DNA of 45,633 nucleotides from Bacillota bacterium (GTDB taxonomy: Bacteria; Bacillota; Clostridia; Peptostreptococcales; Anaerovoracaceae): positions 1 to 45,633 of the forward strand of contig JAFRIQ010000057.1 in the NCBI GenBank assembly GCA_017432725.1. Reading direction: 5' to 3'. Position 1 is the stretch's first letter, and each line of letters begins with the position of its first letter. The notes below the pieces were generated by a model that saw only the letters and a list, made by a program, of their open reading frames with translations, ran no database searches and was not told the origin of the DNA. A program made the position numbers and the translations under genes. Below, piece by piece: positions 28,484-36,416 of the stretch.

Positions 28484-28926
28484 GGCTCTTCCTCCTGCCA
28501 CGCGGCGTTTATACGGCAAAGGACCGTATCGTTTTCAGCGTTCATGACCGTTATCAAGGTCTGCCCGAGAAGCGGATCGTCTCCCGTGTTTTGCTTTAGA
28601 AGCACGATGTACTTAAACCCGTCGAGCTTGTATGCTCCGTTATATTCTATAAGTCCGCAGTCTTCCCAATCCTCATTGAGCATGACCGGGGAGCTCCCGT
28701 TGTATGTGCAGCCCATTTCACTGAAAGCCTTTTCCGCATCTCCTTTGTGATACTTGAGAAGCTCGGCCGCATTCTGAGCAAAGGACAGAGCCTCGGCCTT
28801 CATCCTGTCTTCTTTCGACAGCTTTCCCGAATACACGAAAGCCCTGAGGCAAAGGGCCGCGGCCAATGCCAGGACCATTATCATTATGAGCATTTCAAGG
28901 AGCGTAAGAGATGTTCTGTTTTTCAT
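28480..28926 (-). CDS. Type IV pseudopilin
   Basis: 148 aa. The N-terminus has a short basic leader (MKNRTS) followed directly by LTLLEMLIMIMVLALAAALCL. This is a prepilin-type helix with the conserved Glu at position +5. The residue before the cut is Ser rather than the almost universal Gly. A prepilin peptidase would remove the leader and the helix would pack into the filament core. The globular part contains a Cys pair (in MGCTYNG and in EDCGLIEY) that may form a disulfide. AAAGGAGG precedes the ATG, which overlaps the upstream stop (ATGA). It may be a minor pilin, as no abundant major pilin is evident here. Confidence 0.82.
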   Translation of the reverse strand: MKNRTSLTLLEMLIMIMVLALAAALCLRAFVYSGKLSKEDRMKAEALSFAQNAAELLKYHKGDAEKAFSEMGCTYNGSSPVMLNEDWEDCGLIEYNGAYKLDGFKYIVLLKQNTGDDPLLGQTLITVMNAENDTVLCRINAAWQEEEP

Positions 28927-29396
28927 CTTTTACCTCCTTTCATATCGAAATACCGTATATCCTCTTTGCCGCTGGAAACTATGCGTACCTTAAGCAGTCC
29001 GCCGTCTTCCGTGAAACTCAGTTCCTCGGCCTTTGCTATCTTTTCTCCGTCGTCAGGCGTAAAATTGTATCCCGCATCGGAATACAGCTCCCTGATCCAT
29101 CCTCCGTAGCACCATACCCTGGTCACGTGAGGTTCCCCGTTTTCTATGCTGTCCACGGCAAGGATGCTGACGCCTCCTTCTTCCGTAAGGCGGACTGAAT
29201 CTCTGTTTTCAGCCTGGAATACCTTATTGGATATGAACAGTTCCAGTATCTGTTCCTGCTGGGAAGCGCGGTCTTTCTCCGTGATGTTCTTGTAGGTACC
29301 GGCTCCGGAAAGAAGCAGGGAAAGAATAGCCGCTGAAAAAACGCAAAGGATCAGCAGTACCGCCAGAATATCGAATTTGTGTCCTCTGCTATTCAT
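28923..29396 (-). CDS. DUF4860-like pilus-cluster membrane protein
   Basis: 157 aa. A basic start (MNSRGHKFD) leads into one membrane helix (about 10-30, ILAVLLILCVFSAAILSLLLSG). An extracytoplasmic domain follows with QQEQILELFISNKVFQA and VTRVWCYGGWIRELY. I relate it to DUF4860, small pilin-like proteins found in clostridial type IV pilus loci; the assignment is from memory of the family pattern. The start overlaps the end of the upstream 103-aa gene and the stop overlaps the pseudopilin ATG. It is likely a minor pilin or assembly factor. Confidence 0.65.
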   Translation of the reverse strand: MNSRGHKFDILAVLLILCVFSAAILSLLLSGAGTYKNITEKDRASQQEQILELFISNKVFQAENRDSVRLTEEGGVSILAVDSIENGEPHVTRVWCYGGWIRELYSDAGYNFTPDDGEKIAKAEELSFTEDGGLLKVRIVSSGKEDIRYFDMKGGKR

Positions 29397-29700
29397 GTTT
29401 CACCACCACGTCTATCTGCGGCATGATATTCTCTGCGAACACTTCGTAGAACACCGCAAAATTATCCCTGTCTATCTGTATCCCATATCTCGCAACGATG
29501 TAATCAAGGTCGGGCGGATAGTACCCCTGGGACGCATAGCAAGACAGCGCCGCCCTCCTGAGAGCGTCTTCCAGGTGCTGTCTCTCCTCTGCCTTGCTGC
29601 TTCCTGAAAGGTTGCCTACGGACGTGAGCACCACCAGAAGCATCGCCGCAGCGATAATGAACGGGAGCAGATTTTTCAGAACGTCTTTGAATACTTTCAT
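29389..29700 (-). CDS. Small pilin-like membrane protein
   Basis: 103 aa. A membrane segment (about 10-30, LLPFIIAAAMLLVVLTSVG) is followed by ALRRAALSCYASQGYYPPDLDYIVARYG-like sequence (key part: ALRRAALSCYASQGYYP). This type of short helix and loop is seen in small proteins of clostridial pilus loci. No processed prepilin motif is evident. It starts 3 nt after the PilC stop with AGG upstream, and overlaps the next gene by 8 nt. A role as a minor pilin-like subunit is inferred from position and shape. Confidence 0.68.
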   Translation of the reverse strand: MKVFKDVLKNLLPFIIAAAMLLVVLTSVGNLSGSSKAEERQHLEDALRRAALSCYASQGYYPPDLDYIVARYGIQIDRDNFAVFYEVFAENIMPQIDVVVKHE

Positions 29701-29703
29701 CTT

Positions 29704-30750
29704 TTAACCTATTGCCGCCATTATGTTCATAAGCGGAAGCATTACGCAAAGAAGTATGAGCCCGACAAGAACGCAGCTTATGATAACTATGGCTGGCTCC
29801 ACGCGGCTGACCGCCTGCCTAATGGATCTTTCGCCTTTGAAGGAAAGACGCTCGGATATCTCGCTGATGCTCTTGTCTCCCGAGCCGCTCTTAAGAGCCG
29901 TAGCGAGGAGCCTTGCCTCTGCCGATGGCAGGAGCTTCGTCTTTGCAAGAGCATCAGGAAGAGAAGTTCCCGAAGATACCAGGTCGTAGGCTTCATCACA
30001 GCGTTCTTTTGCCGCAGGTATATCGGACAGCACGTTGCCCGCAAGTTCTATGGCGTCTTCTGTAGGCATGCCGGATGAAAGACCCATGGAAAACGCCTGC
30101 GCGAACTGCGCTGACGACACTTCCCAGGAAAGGCCTTTTCCGCCGTGCTTTTTTCTCCACCAGAGGACTACCTTGCTTCTGAATCCTTCAGAACTGGAAA
30201 ACAGAAGAATGAAAACTACGGCTGCAAGAAGGATGGCAGCCAGCAGCGGCATCACCTTTGAAAGAGCGCTGCCCACTGAAAGCAGCCCGCCCGCGACTCC
30301 GCTGAGCCCGGAACCAAGCTGTTTGTATACATCGTTGAATATAGGAAGCACCTTTACGAGGAGCACCCCTATAACGAGAAGCATGACCACCAGAAGTATG
30401 GAGGGATATACGAGAGCATCCCTTATCTGCTGGCTCAGCCGCGACTGTCCGTAATAGTAGTCGGATAGGGATTTCAGCGCGCCTTCCGTATGACCTGTCT
30501 TCTCTCCTACTTTGAGCAGCGTGGAAAGATATTTCGGGAAGGCATCGTCCTTCTCGAACAGATCTGAAAGAATAGCCCCCGAATCCGCTTCTTCGGCCAT
30601 ATTCTTGAGCTTTTCGGCAAGGGCTTTGTTCTCTATGTCCTCGGACAGTACCGAAAGTGCATCGGCGCTTCCCGTGCCTGAATGGATAAGCAGCGCCAGC
30701 TCGGCGCACAGTGAACCTATCTCTTCGTAACTCAGTTTAAGCTTTTCCAT
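29704..30750 (-). CDS. pilC: PilC/GspF-type inner-membrane platform protein
   Basis: 348 aa. It has two GspF domains, each a helical bundle. The first lies near 10-125 and is followed by a membrane helix (LVYPSILLVVMLLVIGVLLVKV). The second lies near 205-320 and is followed by the final helix (IVIISCVLVGLILLCVMLPLM). A central helix near 165-185 completes the membrane part. Such proteins sit above the ATPase and guide pilin insertion into the growing filament. The ATG at 30750 is preferred because TGAGGAA precedes it; a TTG at 30765 would overlap the upstream stop. It is the partner of the downstream PilT-like motor. Confidence 0.9.
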   Translation of the reverse strand: MEKLKLSYEEIGSLCAELALLIHSGTGSADALSVLSEDIENKALAEKLKNMAEEADSGAILSDLFEKDDAFPKYLSTLLKVGEKTGHTEGALKSLSDYYYGQSRLSQQIRDALVYPSILLVVMLLVIGVLLVKVLPIFNDVYKQLGSGLSGVAGGLLSVGSALSKVMPLLAAILLAAVVFILLFSSSEGFRSKVVLWWRKKHGGKGLSWEVSSAQFAQAFSMGLSSGMPTEDAIELAGNVLSDIPAAKERCDEAYDLVSSGTSLPDALAKTKLLPSAEARLLATALKSGSGDKSISEISERLSFKGERSIRQAVSRVEPAIVIISCVLVGLILLCVMLPLMNIMAAIG

Positions 30751-30761
30751 AATACAGTTCC

Positions 30762-31706
30762 TCAATAAAAATACTTTTCGGTGTAGTTGCTTCCGTCACC
30801 TATATATTTATCTATATCGAGACGGTTCTTTCCCGTCGATGCGAATGTGGGATCCATGCGCATCCAGGAATGCCCGTCAAAATATACCGCTTTTTCGATC
30901 CAGCCTTCCGTATCCGACCACACACTGATCCATGCATGATAGGCATCACCTGCGTAACCCACAACAAGTTTGCACGGGACCCCCTGGCTTCTCAGCATGG
31001 CGGTCATGATGGAAGCATAGTCGAAACATATACCCTTTTTCTTTGCCAGGACTTCATCCAGGACCGGAAGATACCCTGTCTGGACACTTTCGGCAAGGGC
31101 TTTGTCATATTTGAAATTCTTGACTACGAAATCGTAAACAGACGCCACTTTGGAAAGAGCGTCTCCCTTTCCCGCGGTCAGTTCCGATGCCTTTTTAAGC
31201 GTCTTTGATGCTCCGGTGTAGTCCACATACTGGTTCGGCCTTAGGAAAGGCGCGAATTCGTCGGACAGATATGCCGTAAAGGATGCGGAAAGGACAGCGG
31301 AATATTTGCTGCCTTCTATATTCTCGTAAACTACGGCTTTGTAGGTGTCGCTGCCGTTTCCGAGAGGTAGAACTGCCCATTTCCCCGGAGTCAGGACAAA
31401 GGTGTATGTATCAAGAGAGTACTTAAGCTGACACCTAAGGCTCTTGTCCGTTCCCTCTTTGTATTTCACCATGACGTATCCGTCAGAGATGTTGGAATAA
31501 TCGATGACGGCTTTTTCGTTCTCCTCTACCCATACGCCGGACGCTTCCGGTATGAGTACTATGGGATCTGACGCTTCGGAGGGACCGTCGCCGGAAGGCT
31601 CGTCTCCTCCTTGATCTCCGCATGCAGAGAACATCAAAAGAGATAGCATCAGCAACGCGAAGCAGATCTTTTTAAATATGTTCTTTTGCAGCGGATATGT
31701 CTTCAT
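30762..31706 (-). CDS. Transglutaminase-like lipoprotein
   Basis: 314 aa. The lipoprotein signal peptide ends FSAC with Cys29, followed by a Gly/Asp/Ser-rich spacer. The C-terminal half is a transglutaminase-core domain with the catalytic triad visible: Cys227 in KKGICFDYAS, His257 in DAYHAWISV and Asp285 in MDPTFA. In bacteria these are usually surface proteases or peptide-bond-modifying enzymes. The residues before the core (about 60-150) form a beta-rich domain of unknown role. It lies between the Hpt gene and pilC in the same operon, suggesting a role at the pilus or cell surface, possibly processing pilins or wall proteins. Confidence 0.87.
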   Translation of the reverse strand: MKTYPLQKNIFKKICFALLMLSLLMFSACGDQGGDEPSGDGPSEASDPIVLIPEASGVWVEENEKAVIDYSNISDGYVMVKYKEGTDKSLRCQLKYSLDTYTFVLTPGKWAVLPLGNGSDTYKAVVYENIEGSKYSAVLSASFTAYLSDEFAPFLRPNQYVDYTGASKTLKKASELTAGKGDALSKVASVYDFVVKNFKYDKALAESVQTGYLPVLDEVLAKKKGICFDYASIMTAMLRSQGVPCKLVVGYAGDAYHAWISVWSDTEGWIEKAVYFDGHSWMRMDPTFASTGKNRLDIDKYIGDGSNYTEKYFY

Positions 31707-31716
31707 ATACCGTATT

Positions 31717-32061
31717 TTACTCTTCTATGATCCCTTTGAGTATTTCAAGGTTCTCGAATACCCTCTTTACCTCTTCGGAACAGTCACAGGGTTCCTGAGG
31801 ACGGAGCAGTTCCGTCAGTTCAGATGCTGCGTTAAAAAGAGGCGTGAGCCCCAGATTCCCCGCAACGCCTTTTATGGCGTGGGCAGCTTCGAAACACTCC
31901 TTAATATCCGACGCCTCGGAAGCGTCTTTAAGCCTTCTGAAGTTATCATCTGCTACAGCCATCTTGATGAGCTTGTAGTAGAAGGCCTCGTTCCCCATAC
32001 AACGCTTCAACGCGTCTTCCGTGTCGGCTCCGTAGTTTTTAAGTGTATCTATATCAAGCAT
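31717..32061 (-). CDS. Hpt-domain histidine phosphotransfer protein
   Basis: 114 aa, a stand-alone Hpt domain. The phospho-accepting histidine is His61 in EAAHAIKGVAGNLGL, in the typical context HxxKGxxxxxG. It would relay phosphoryl groups between a hybrid kinase and a receiver. No histidine kinase is present in the window. The gene overlaps the end of the receiver-EAL gene by 8 nt, and GGAGGAAAG in that overlap is its ribosome site. The likely partner is therefore the adjacent receiver. Confidence 0.9.
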   Translation of the reverse strand: MLDIDTLKNYGADTEDALKRCMGNEAFYYKLIKMAVADDNFRRLKDASEASDIKECFEAAHAIKGVAGNLGLTPLFNAASELTELLRPQEPCDCSEEVKRVFENLEILKGIIEE

Positions 32062-33748
32062 TTCTTTCCTCCTTCATAAGTTCTTCGAACTGGTCCACCG
32101 GAACAGGTTTCGCGAAATAGTATCCCTGGATGATATCGCATCCAAGGTCCTTTAGAAGCAGATACTGGCTTTCCGTCTCCACTCCTTCGGCTACCACCGG
32201 CACCTGAAGATGCGAAGCGATATCCATCATAAGCTTTAGCATGGACGCACTCTTATCGTCGTCCTTCATACCCTGTATGAACTTCATATCCAGCTTCAGG
32301 TAATCGATGGGAAGCATGGTAAGCATATTGAGGGACGAGTAGCCAGATCCGAAATCGTCCATCTCTATCCTGAACCCGTGAGAACGAAGCTCGTTCACGG
32401 TCTTGATGAGCTGCTCCGAATCCTCGGTATACGCGGACTCGGTTATTTCAAGAAGTATGTCATCACTGCTCAGATCATACTCTTTCAGAAGATCCAGGAA
32501 GAACTGGCAGAGATCGTTCTCGAACATATCGAGACGTGATACGTTGACCGAGACGGGAACAGAATACCCCAGTTCGTCTTTCCACTTCCTTATCTTTGAT
32601 GCGACCTCTCTGAAAATGAAGCGATCGAGTTTCTGTATGAGGCCGTTGCTCTCGAAAAGACTGATGAAACTTCCCGGGCTTATGAAACCTCTCTCCGGAT
32701 GTATCCATCTGACAAGAGCTTCCGCACTGGTCAGCGCGGGTTTTTCCCGCTGTATAGAGTATTTACCCTGGTAATATACATGGAACTGTCCTGCCTGCAG
32801 AGATTTCTCCATACTGTTGATGAGATATTCCGCCAGTAGTTCAGCCTCATGGGCTTCACGGTTGTAATAGGCTACGTATCTGTTGTAGTTGTTTCTTAGG
32901 GTGTTGCAGGCGGAAAGGGCGTCTTCGAAGCGCTTTTCCACATCGATCTTCTCGTTGGTATAGTCGTAGATACCCATCCTGAGCCAGATGCTCGTCCTCT
33001 CCATCTGGTGCCTTACGCCCTCTCCCATCTTATGGAGAAGCTCTTCGGTATTGTCCTGATGGCGTATGTAGAGATAGAAGTTGTCCGCGTCAGATCTTGC
33101 GGCTATGCCCTCTATATGGGAAAGGAGTTCCCTTATGCTGTCCGCTACGGCAACGAGTACCTCGTCTCCGTATACCCTTCCGTGAAGCTCGTTGACCAGT
33201 CTGAAATGATTGACGTTGACTACCACAGCGTCCATATCCCATTCGGGATAACGAACGTCGATCTCATGCGCATACTCAAAGAAGTACTCGTCGTTATATA
33301 GTTTCGTAAGGGGATCTCTTTCAGTTATCTGGATTATATGGGTGTCTTCCGAAAGCTCTATTGCCTTGTTTACTCTTGCCTTTATCACTTCGGGAAGTTC
33401 GAAAGGTTTCGAAATGAAGTCTGAAGCACCAAGCTTGAGGCAGTCTACTTCAGCGCTCTTCTCCGAGGTCAGGACTATAGCCGGGATATGGGATGTCCTA
33501 TCATCCGCCTTCATCTTCTCAAGTATCTCGAAGCCGGTAAGTCCGGGCATCATAAGATCGAGAAGCGCTATGGAAAGGGTCTCCGAATTCTCTTTGATCT
33601 TATCCAAAGCTTCCTGTCCGTCGCTTGCAAGGACGATATCGTACTCATCCTCGAGCATGTTGCGAAGTATCTCGCGGTTTATGATGTCATCGTCTGCAAT
33701 GAGGACCTGTCTGTACAGATTTCTCTGATATTTTCTTTTGCTGGTCAT
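32054..33748 (-). CDS. Receiver-GGDEF(degenerate)-EAL protein, likely c-di-GMP phosphodiesterase
   Basis: 564 aa, cytoplasmic. A receiver domain (about 13-130) carries phospho-acceptor Asp64 in LLDLMMPG and Lys114 in SKPF. A GGDEF-type domain (about 140-300) follows with the active-site motif replaced by SDADN at 219-223, so it should not make c-di-GMP. The EAL domain (about 310-560) is intact: EAL at 343-345, then NVSRLD, LEITES, DDFGSGYSSL, LKLDMKFI and EGVE. The overall picture is a phosphorylation-controlled c-di-GMP hydrolase. GGGAGAT precedes the ATG. The neighbouring Hpt and two cyclases suggest a local on/off circuit for the pilus genes or pilus activity. Confidence 0.92.
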   Translation of the reverse strand: MTSKRKYQRNLYRQVLIADDDIINREILRNMLEDEYDIVLASDGQEALDKIKENSETLSIALLDLMMPGLTGFEILEKMKADDRTSHIPAIVLTSEKSAEVDCLKLGASDFISKPFELPEVIKARVNKAIELSEDTHIIQITERDPLTKLYNDEYFFEYAHEIDVRYPEWDMDAVVVNVNHFRLVNELHGRVYGDEVLVAVADSIRELLSHIEGIAARSDADNFYLYIRHQDNTEELLHKMGEGVRHQMERTSIWLRMGIYDYTNEKIDVEKRFEDALSACNTLRNNYNRYVAYYNREAHEAELLAEYLINSMEKSLQAGQFHVYYQGKYSIQREKPALTSAEALVRWIHPERGFISPGSFISLFESNGLIQKLDRFIFREVASKIRKWKDELGYSVPVSVNVSRLDMFENDLCQFFLDLLKEYDLSSDDILLEITESAYTEDSEQLIKTVNELRSHGFRIEMDDFGSGYSSLNMLTMLPIDYLKLDMKFIQGMKDDDKSASMLKLMMDIASHLQVPVVAEGVETESQYLLLKDLGCDIIQGYYFAKPVPVDQFEELMKEERNA

Positions 33749-33766
33749 ATATATCTCCCTGCTGTA

Positions 33767-35164
33767 TTAATCGTTAGCCTGGTACTGATAGAATGCAAAT
33801 CCGTTTCTTCCTTTTTCTTTTACTTCGTAAAGGGCCTTGTCCGCATCTTCGTAAATACTTCCCTGCGGATGCTCCCTGTCGGAGAAGGCAACCCCCACGC
33901 TCAAAGTCGCTCCCGGGACGGAATCCTTTTCTTTTCTCAGCTCGTCCGCTATCCTTTCGAGCTTACCTTTTACAAGTTCCCTGAGGGATGAATCCGCATT
34001 GACCATGATGACGGCGAATTCGTCTCCTCCTATACGGCATATATAGTCCTCTGAACGGAAACTCTTTTTAAGCACGCCTGCGACCCTCTTAAGGACGCTG
34101 TCTCCCACCGCGTGTCCGTACATATCGTTGAATTCCTTGAATTTATCTATGTCCACAATGATGAAGGCCATGCGGTCGTTCTCATGAGTCTGCATTATCT
34201 CTTCATATCCGGCGCGGTTATAAAGGTCGGTAAGGCCGTCGTGCATGGCGTCGTATGCGAGCTTCGAGTTATCCTCTTTTGTCCTCTCGAGCATCTCATT
34301 GTAGGCCGATGAAAGGAACGACATTTCCCTGAGCCCGTCATATTCGAAACGCCTGTTTCCGCGAACGCTTTCAATGAAACTTCCGATGGGCTTCAGTATG
34401 AAGCTGTCGGTGAATACCAGGTAAAGCACTATGACGACAAGCATCGCCGTCATGAGGGAGAACTGCAGCATAAGACGGGACCTCAAAATATTTGAAGTCT
34501 CCTCCTCCCTTTTTCTCATGGTCTCCATCAGTTTATCTGTGCAGGCCTTTGCGTTGTCGTTTATCTCATTCTTTACTTTCTCGTAATCTTTTCCGAAGAC
34601 CAGATCTCTTGCCAGGGCAAGTTTGCCTTCACTGTCTAGAGCAGCATCTTCTTCGGAAAGCTTTACGCTTTTCAGTTCATCAGGCAGGCTGCCTAAGTCG
34701 TACCCCATAGCGTCTATGCCCAAGGTAAAGGCATAATACTCGGTTTTCATAAGTCCGTTGGACAGTTCGAGAGATTTTTCCAGATAGCTGATGGATTCTT
34801 CGCTCTCATGGCTCATCCTGGATCGTATCTTATCTACAGCCTGATCCCTTCTCTTTGTGACGTTGGCTTCTTCAAAGTAGTTGTCTACGAATTCCATTTC
34901 CGGAGACAAAGCAAAACCCCTGACCTGTGCGGTCAGATAATCGGACGCCAAGGTAAGTTCCCTGACCTCAGTCTGGGCAGAAGCGTATTCGTTAAGAGCT
35001 TCGTCCAAAGCTTTGTAACTGCCGAATATCCTCACCGTATTGAGCACCAGCGCGGCAAGGATAAGGGCTCCCAGGCAAGCTATGATGTAGTACAGGCTCT
35101 TAAGAGATATTCGTTTTTTTGAAGAGTCTATTTTGATCTCTTCGTTTTTTTCTTGCTTTTCCGT
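33767..35164 (-). CDS. Membrane diguanylate cyclase with periplasmic helical sensor; start codon unclear
   Basis: The GGDEF domain near the C-terminus is intact (RIGGDEFAVIM, preceded by DIDKFKEFND). Before it lie a membrane helix (LMLQFSLMTAMLVVIVLYLVF) and a four-helix-bundle-like sensor region. An N-terminal membrane helix (LYYIIACLGALILAALVL) is encoded upstream of the first usual start, a GTG at 35047 that falls inside that helix. No ATG, GTG or TTG exists in frame between the upstream gene's stop and the helix. An ACG at 35162-35164 gives MEKQEKNEEIKIDSS-like residues (with M for ACG) in exactly the right place. The listed start assumes this. The true start may be ACG, another rare codon, or an ATG lost by mutation or sequencing error. 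Confidence 0.82.
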   Translation of the reverse strand, partial: TEKQEKNEEIKIDSSKKRISLKSLYYIIACLGALILAALVLNTVRIFGSYKALDEALNEYASAQTEVRELTLASDYLTAQVRGFALSPEMEFVDNYFEEANVTKRRDQAVDKIRSRMSHESEESISYLEKSLELSNGLMKTEYYAFTLGIDAMGYDLGSLPDELKSVKLSEEDAALDSEGKLALARDLVFGKDYEKVKNEINDNAKACTDKLMETMRKREEETSNILRSRLMLQFSLMTAMLVVIVLYLVFTDSFILKPIGSFIESVRGNRRFEYDGLREMSFLSSAYNEMLERTKEDNSKLAYDAMHDGLTDLYNRAGYEEIMQTHENDRMAFIIVDIDKFKEFNDMYGHAVGDSVLKRVAGVLKKSFRSEDYICRIGGDEFAVIMVNADSSLRELVKGKLERIADELRKEKDSVPGATLSVGVAFSDREHPQGSIYEDADKALYEVKEKGRNGFAFYQYQAND

Positions 35165-35168
35165 AGCT

Positions 35169-36305
35169 TTATCTCGCTTTCTTTATCTTGTAAAGACCCT
35201 CATCTGCACTTGCAATGAGTTCGTTGTGATCCATTCCTTCTTTCAGCATGGCGACACCTATGGAAAGTGAAGTGTTGTACCTTGCGCCGGCTTCTTTGCT
35301 CAGTTCTTCGAAAGACCTGCGTATATCACTGCAAAGTTTATCGATGAGAGACTCGTCCGAAGTTTCTGTTACCACTATGAACTCATCTCCCCCGTAACGG
35401 GCGATATACGGACGTTTCTCTATGTGCCCGCAGCTTTTCTTAAGAGCCTGAGCCACTCTTATGAGAGCGTTATCGCCCTCCAGGTGTCCGTAGGTATCGT
35501 TTATCATTTTTAGATAGTCAAGGTCTATCAAAAGAAGATATACGGGATCTTCGTGATGTGCAATTTTGTAGTCTATATATGAAATGAGATTCTGTCTGTT
35601 GTTCACCTGAGTGAGTTTATCAGTGGATATCCTCTGGGTGAAAAAGCCTATGTAAAGGCAGAGTATCTCTATGGATATGCTGACGCAAATTACAGGTACT
35701 GATTCTCCTATGAAGCTCAGTGCCCAAGCGGCCAAGAGACACAGCGGAAATGAACTCAGGAGCCTGTAATGCGAAGCCTTCATAGGATCCGACTCGTTCC
35801 TGAGTCTTGACAGTGCGAATGCGCTGTATACGGCGGTGACAGCAATGAGCACAAGCATCTGAAAATGGAATCCCGGACCTCTTACGTATGATCCGCTCTC
35901 CGATATATCGAACAGATGTCTGAAGCGGATATTCAAAAGCGCTGATACCGCCGGAGCGAGCAATACGCACAGGAGCAAAGTATTGGTACGTCTATGAGAA
36001 AGAACAGCTGCGCCAAGTTCAGCCGCAGTATATCTGCACCAGGCATAGACGCCTGCAATGAGCGAAATATGATAAACGGTCTTGAGTATGAATGCCAGGT
36101 TACTTATGCTTACGCTGCCAAGTATTTGGGGTCTGCATAGGGTAAAGAAAAAATTCGAGAGGAAATTCACAAGGAAACAGACGAGGACCGTTTTGAACCA
36201 TATCCCCGTCACAGACGAATCTTCATTACGCCAGGTCCAGAAAAGGACCAGCGCGATTATTGTGATACAAATAAAATAGATCTCTGCGTACAGCAGTATT
36301 TCCAT
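35169..36305 (-). CDS. Membrane diguanylate cyclase with multi-helix sensor
   Basis: 378 aa. Six or seven membrane helices (about residues 4-215) form a sensor with no recognised ligand motif. The GGDEF domain (about 225-378) is complete: LLIDLDYLKMINDTYGHLEGDNAL, then ARYGGDEFIVV, then SIGVAM (first part given in key residues LLIDLDYLKMINDTYG). It should make c-di-GMP from two GTP. The ATG at 36305 is chosen over 36311 because GGAG lies 6 nt upstream of it and would abut the other start. First gene of the eleven-gene c-di-GMP/pilus run. Confidence 0.93.
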   Translation of the reverse strand: MEILLYAEIYFICITIIALVLFWTWRNEDSSVTGIWFKTVLVCFLVNFLSNFFFTLCRPQILGSVSISNLAFILKTVYHISLIAGVYAWCRYTAAELGAAVLSHRRTNTLLLCVLLAPAVSALLNIRFRHLFDISESGSYVRGPGFHFQMLVLIAVTAVYSAFALSRLRNESDPMKASHYRLLSSFPLCLLAAWALSFIGESVPVICVSISIEILCLYIGFFTQRISTDKLTQVNNRQNLISYIDYKIAHHEDPVYLLLIDLDYLKMINDTYGHLEGDNALIRVAQALKKSCGHIEKRPYIARYGGDEFIVVTETSDESLIDKLCSDIRRSFEELSKEAGARYNTSLSIGVAMLKEGMDHNELIASADEGLYKIKKAR

Positions 36306-36338
36306 GGACATCTCCGTTACAAGAAAATCTGTCTTTAT

Positions 36339-36367
36339 ATTATATCAAAAACACTTTGCCTATTACA
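36339..36367 (-). promoter_or_regulatory. Promoter of the c-di-GMP/pilus operon
   Basis: On the minus strand TTGTAA (36363-36368 region) is followed 18 bp later by TGA-extended TATAAT (36339-36344), about 34 bp upstream of the first cyclase start. It is the only good promoter I see before the eleven genes. There is no clear terminator between this site and the upstream phosphatase gene. Confidence 0.55.
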
Positions 36368-36416
36368 ATCCATGCTCTACTTAAGAAGATCCCTGAGCTT
36401 TGCAAAAAGTATGTTT

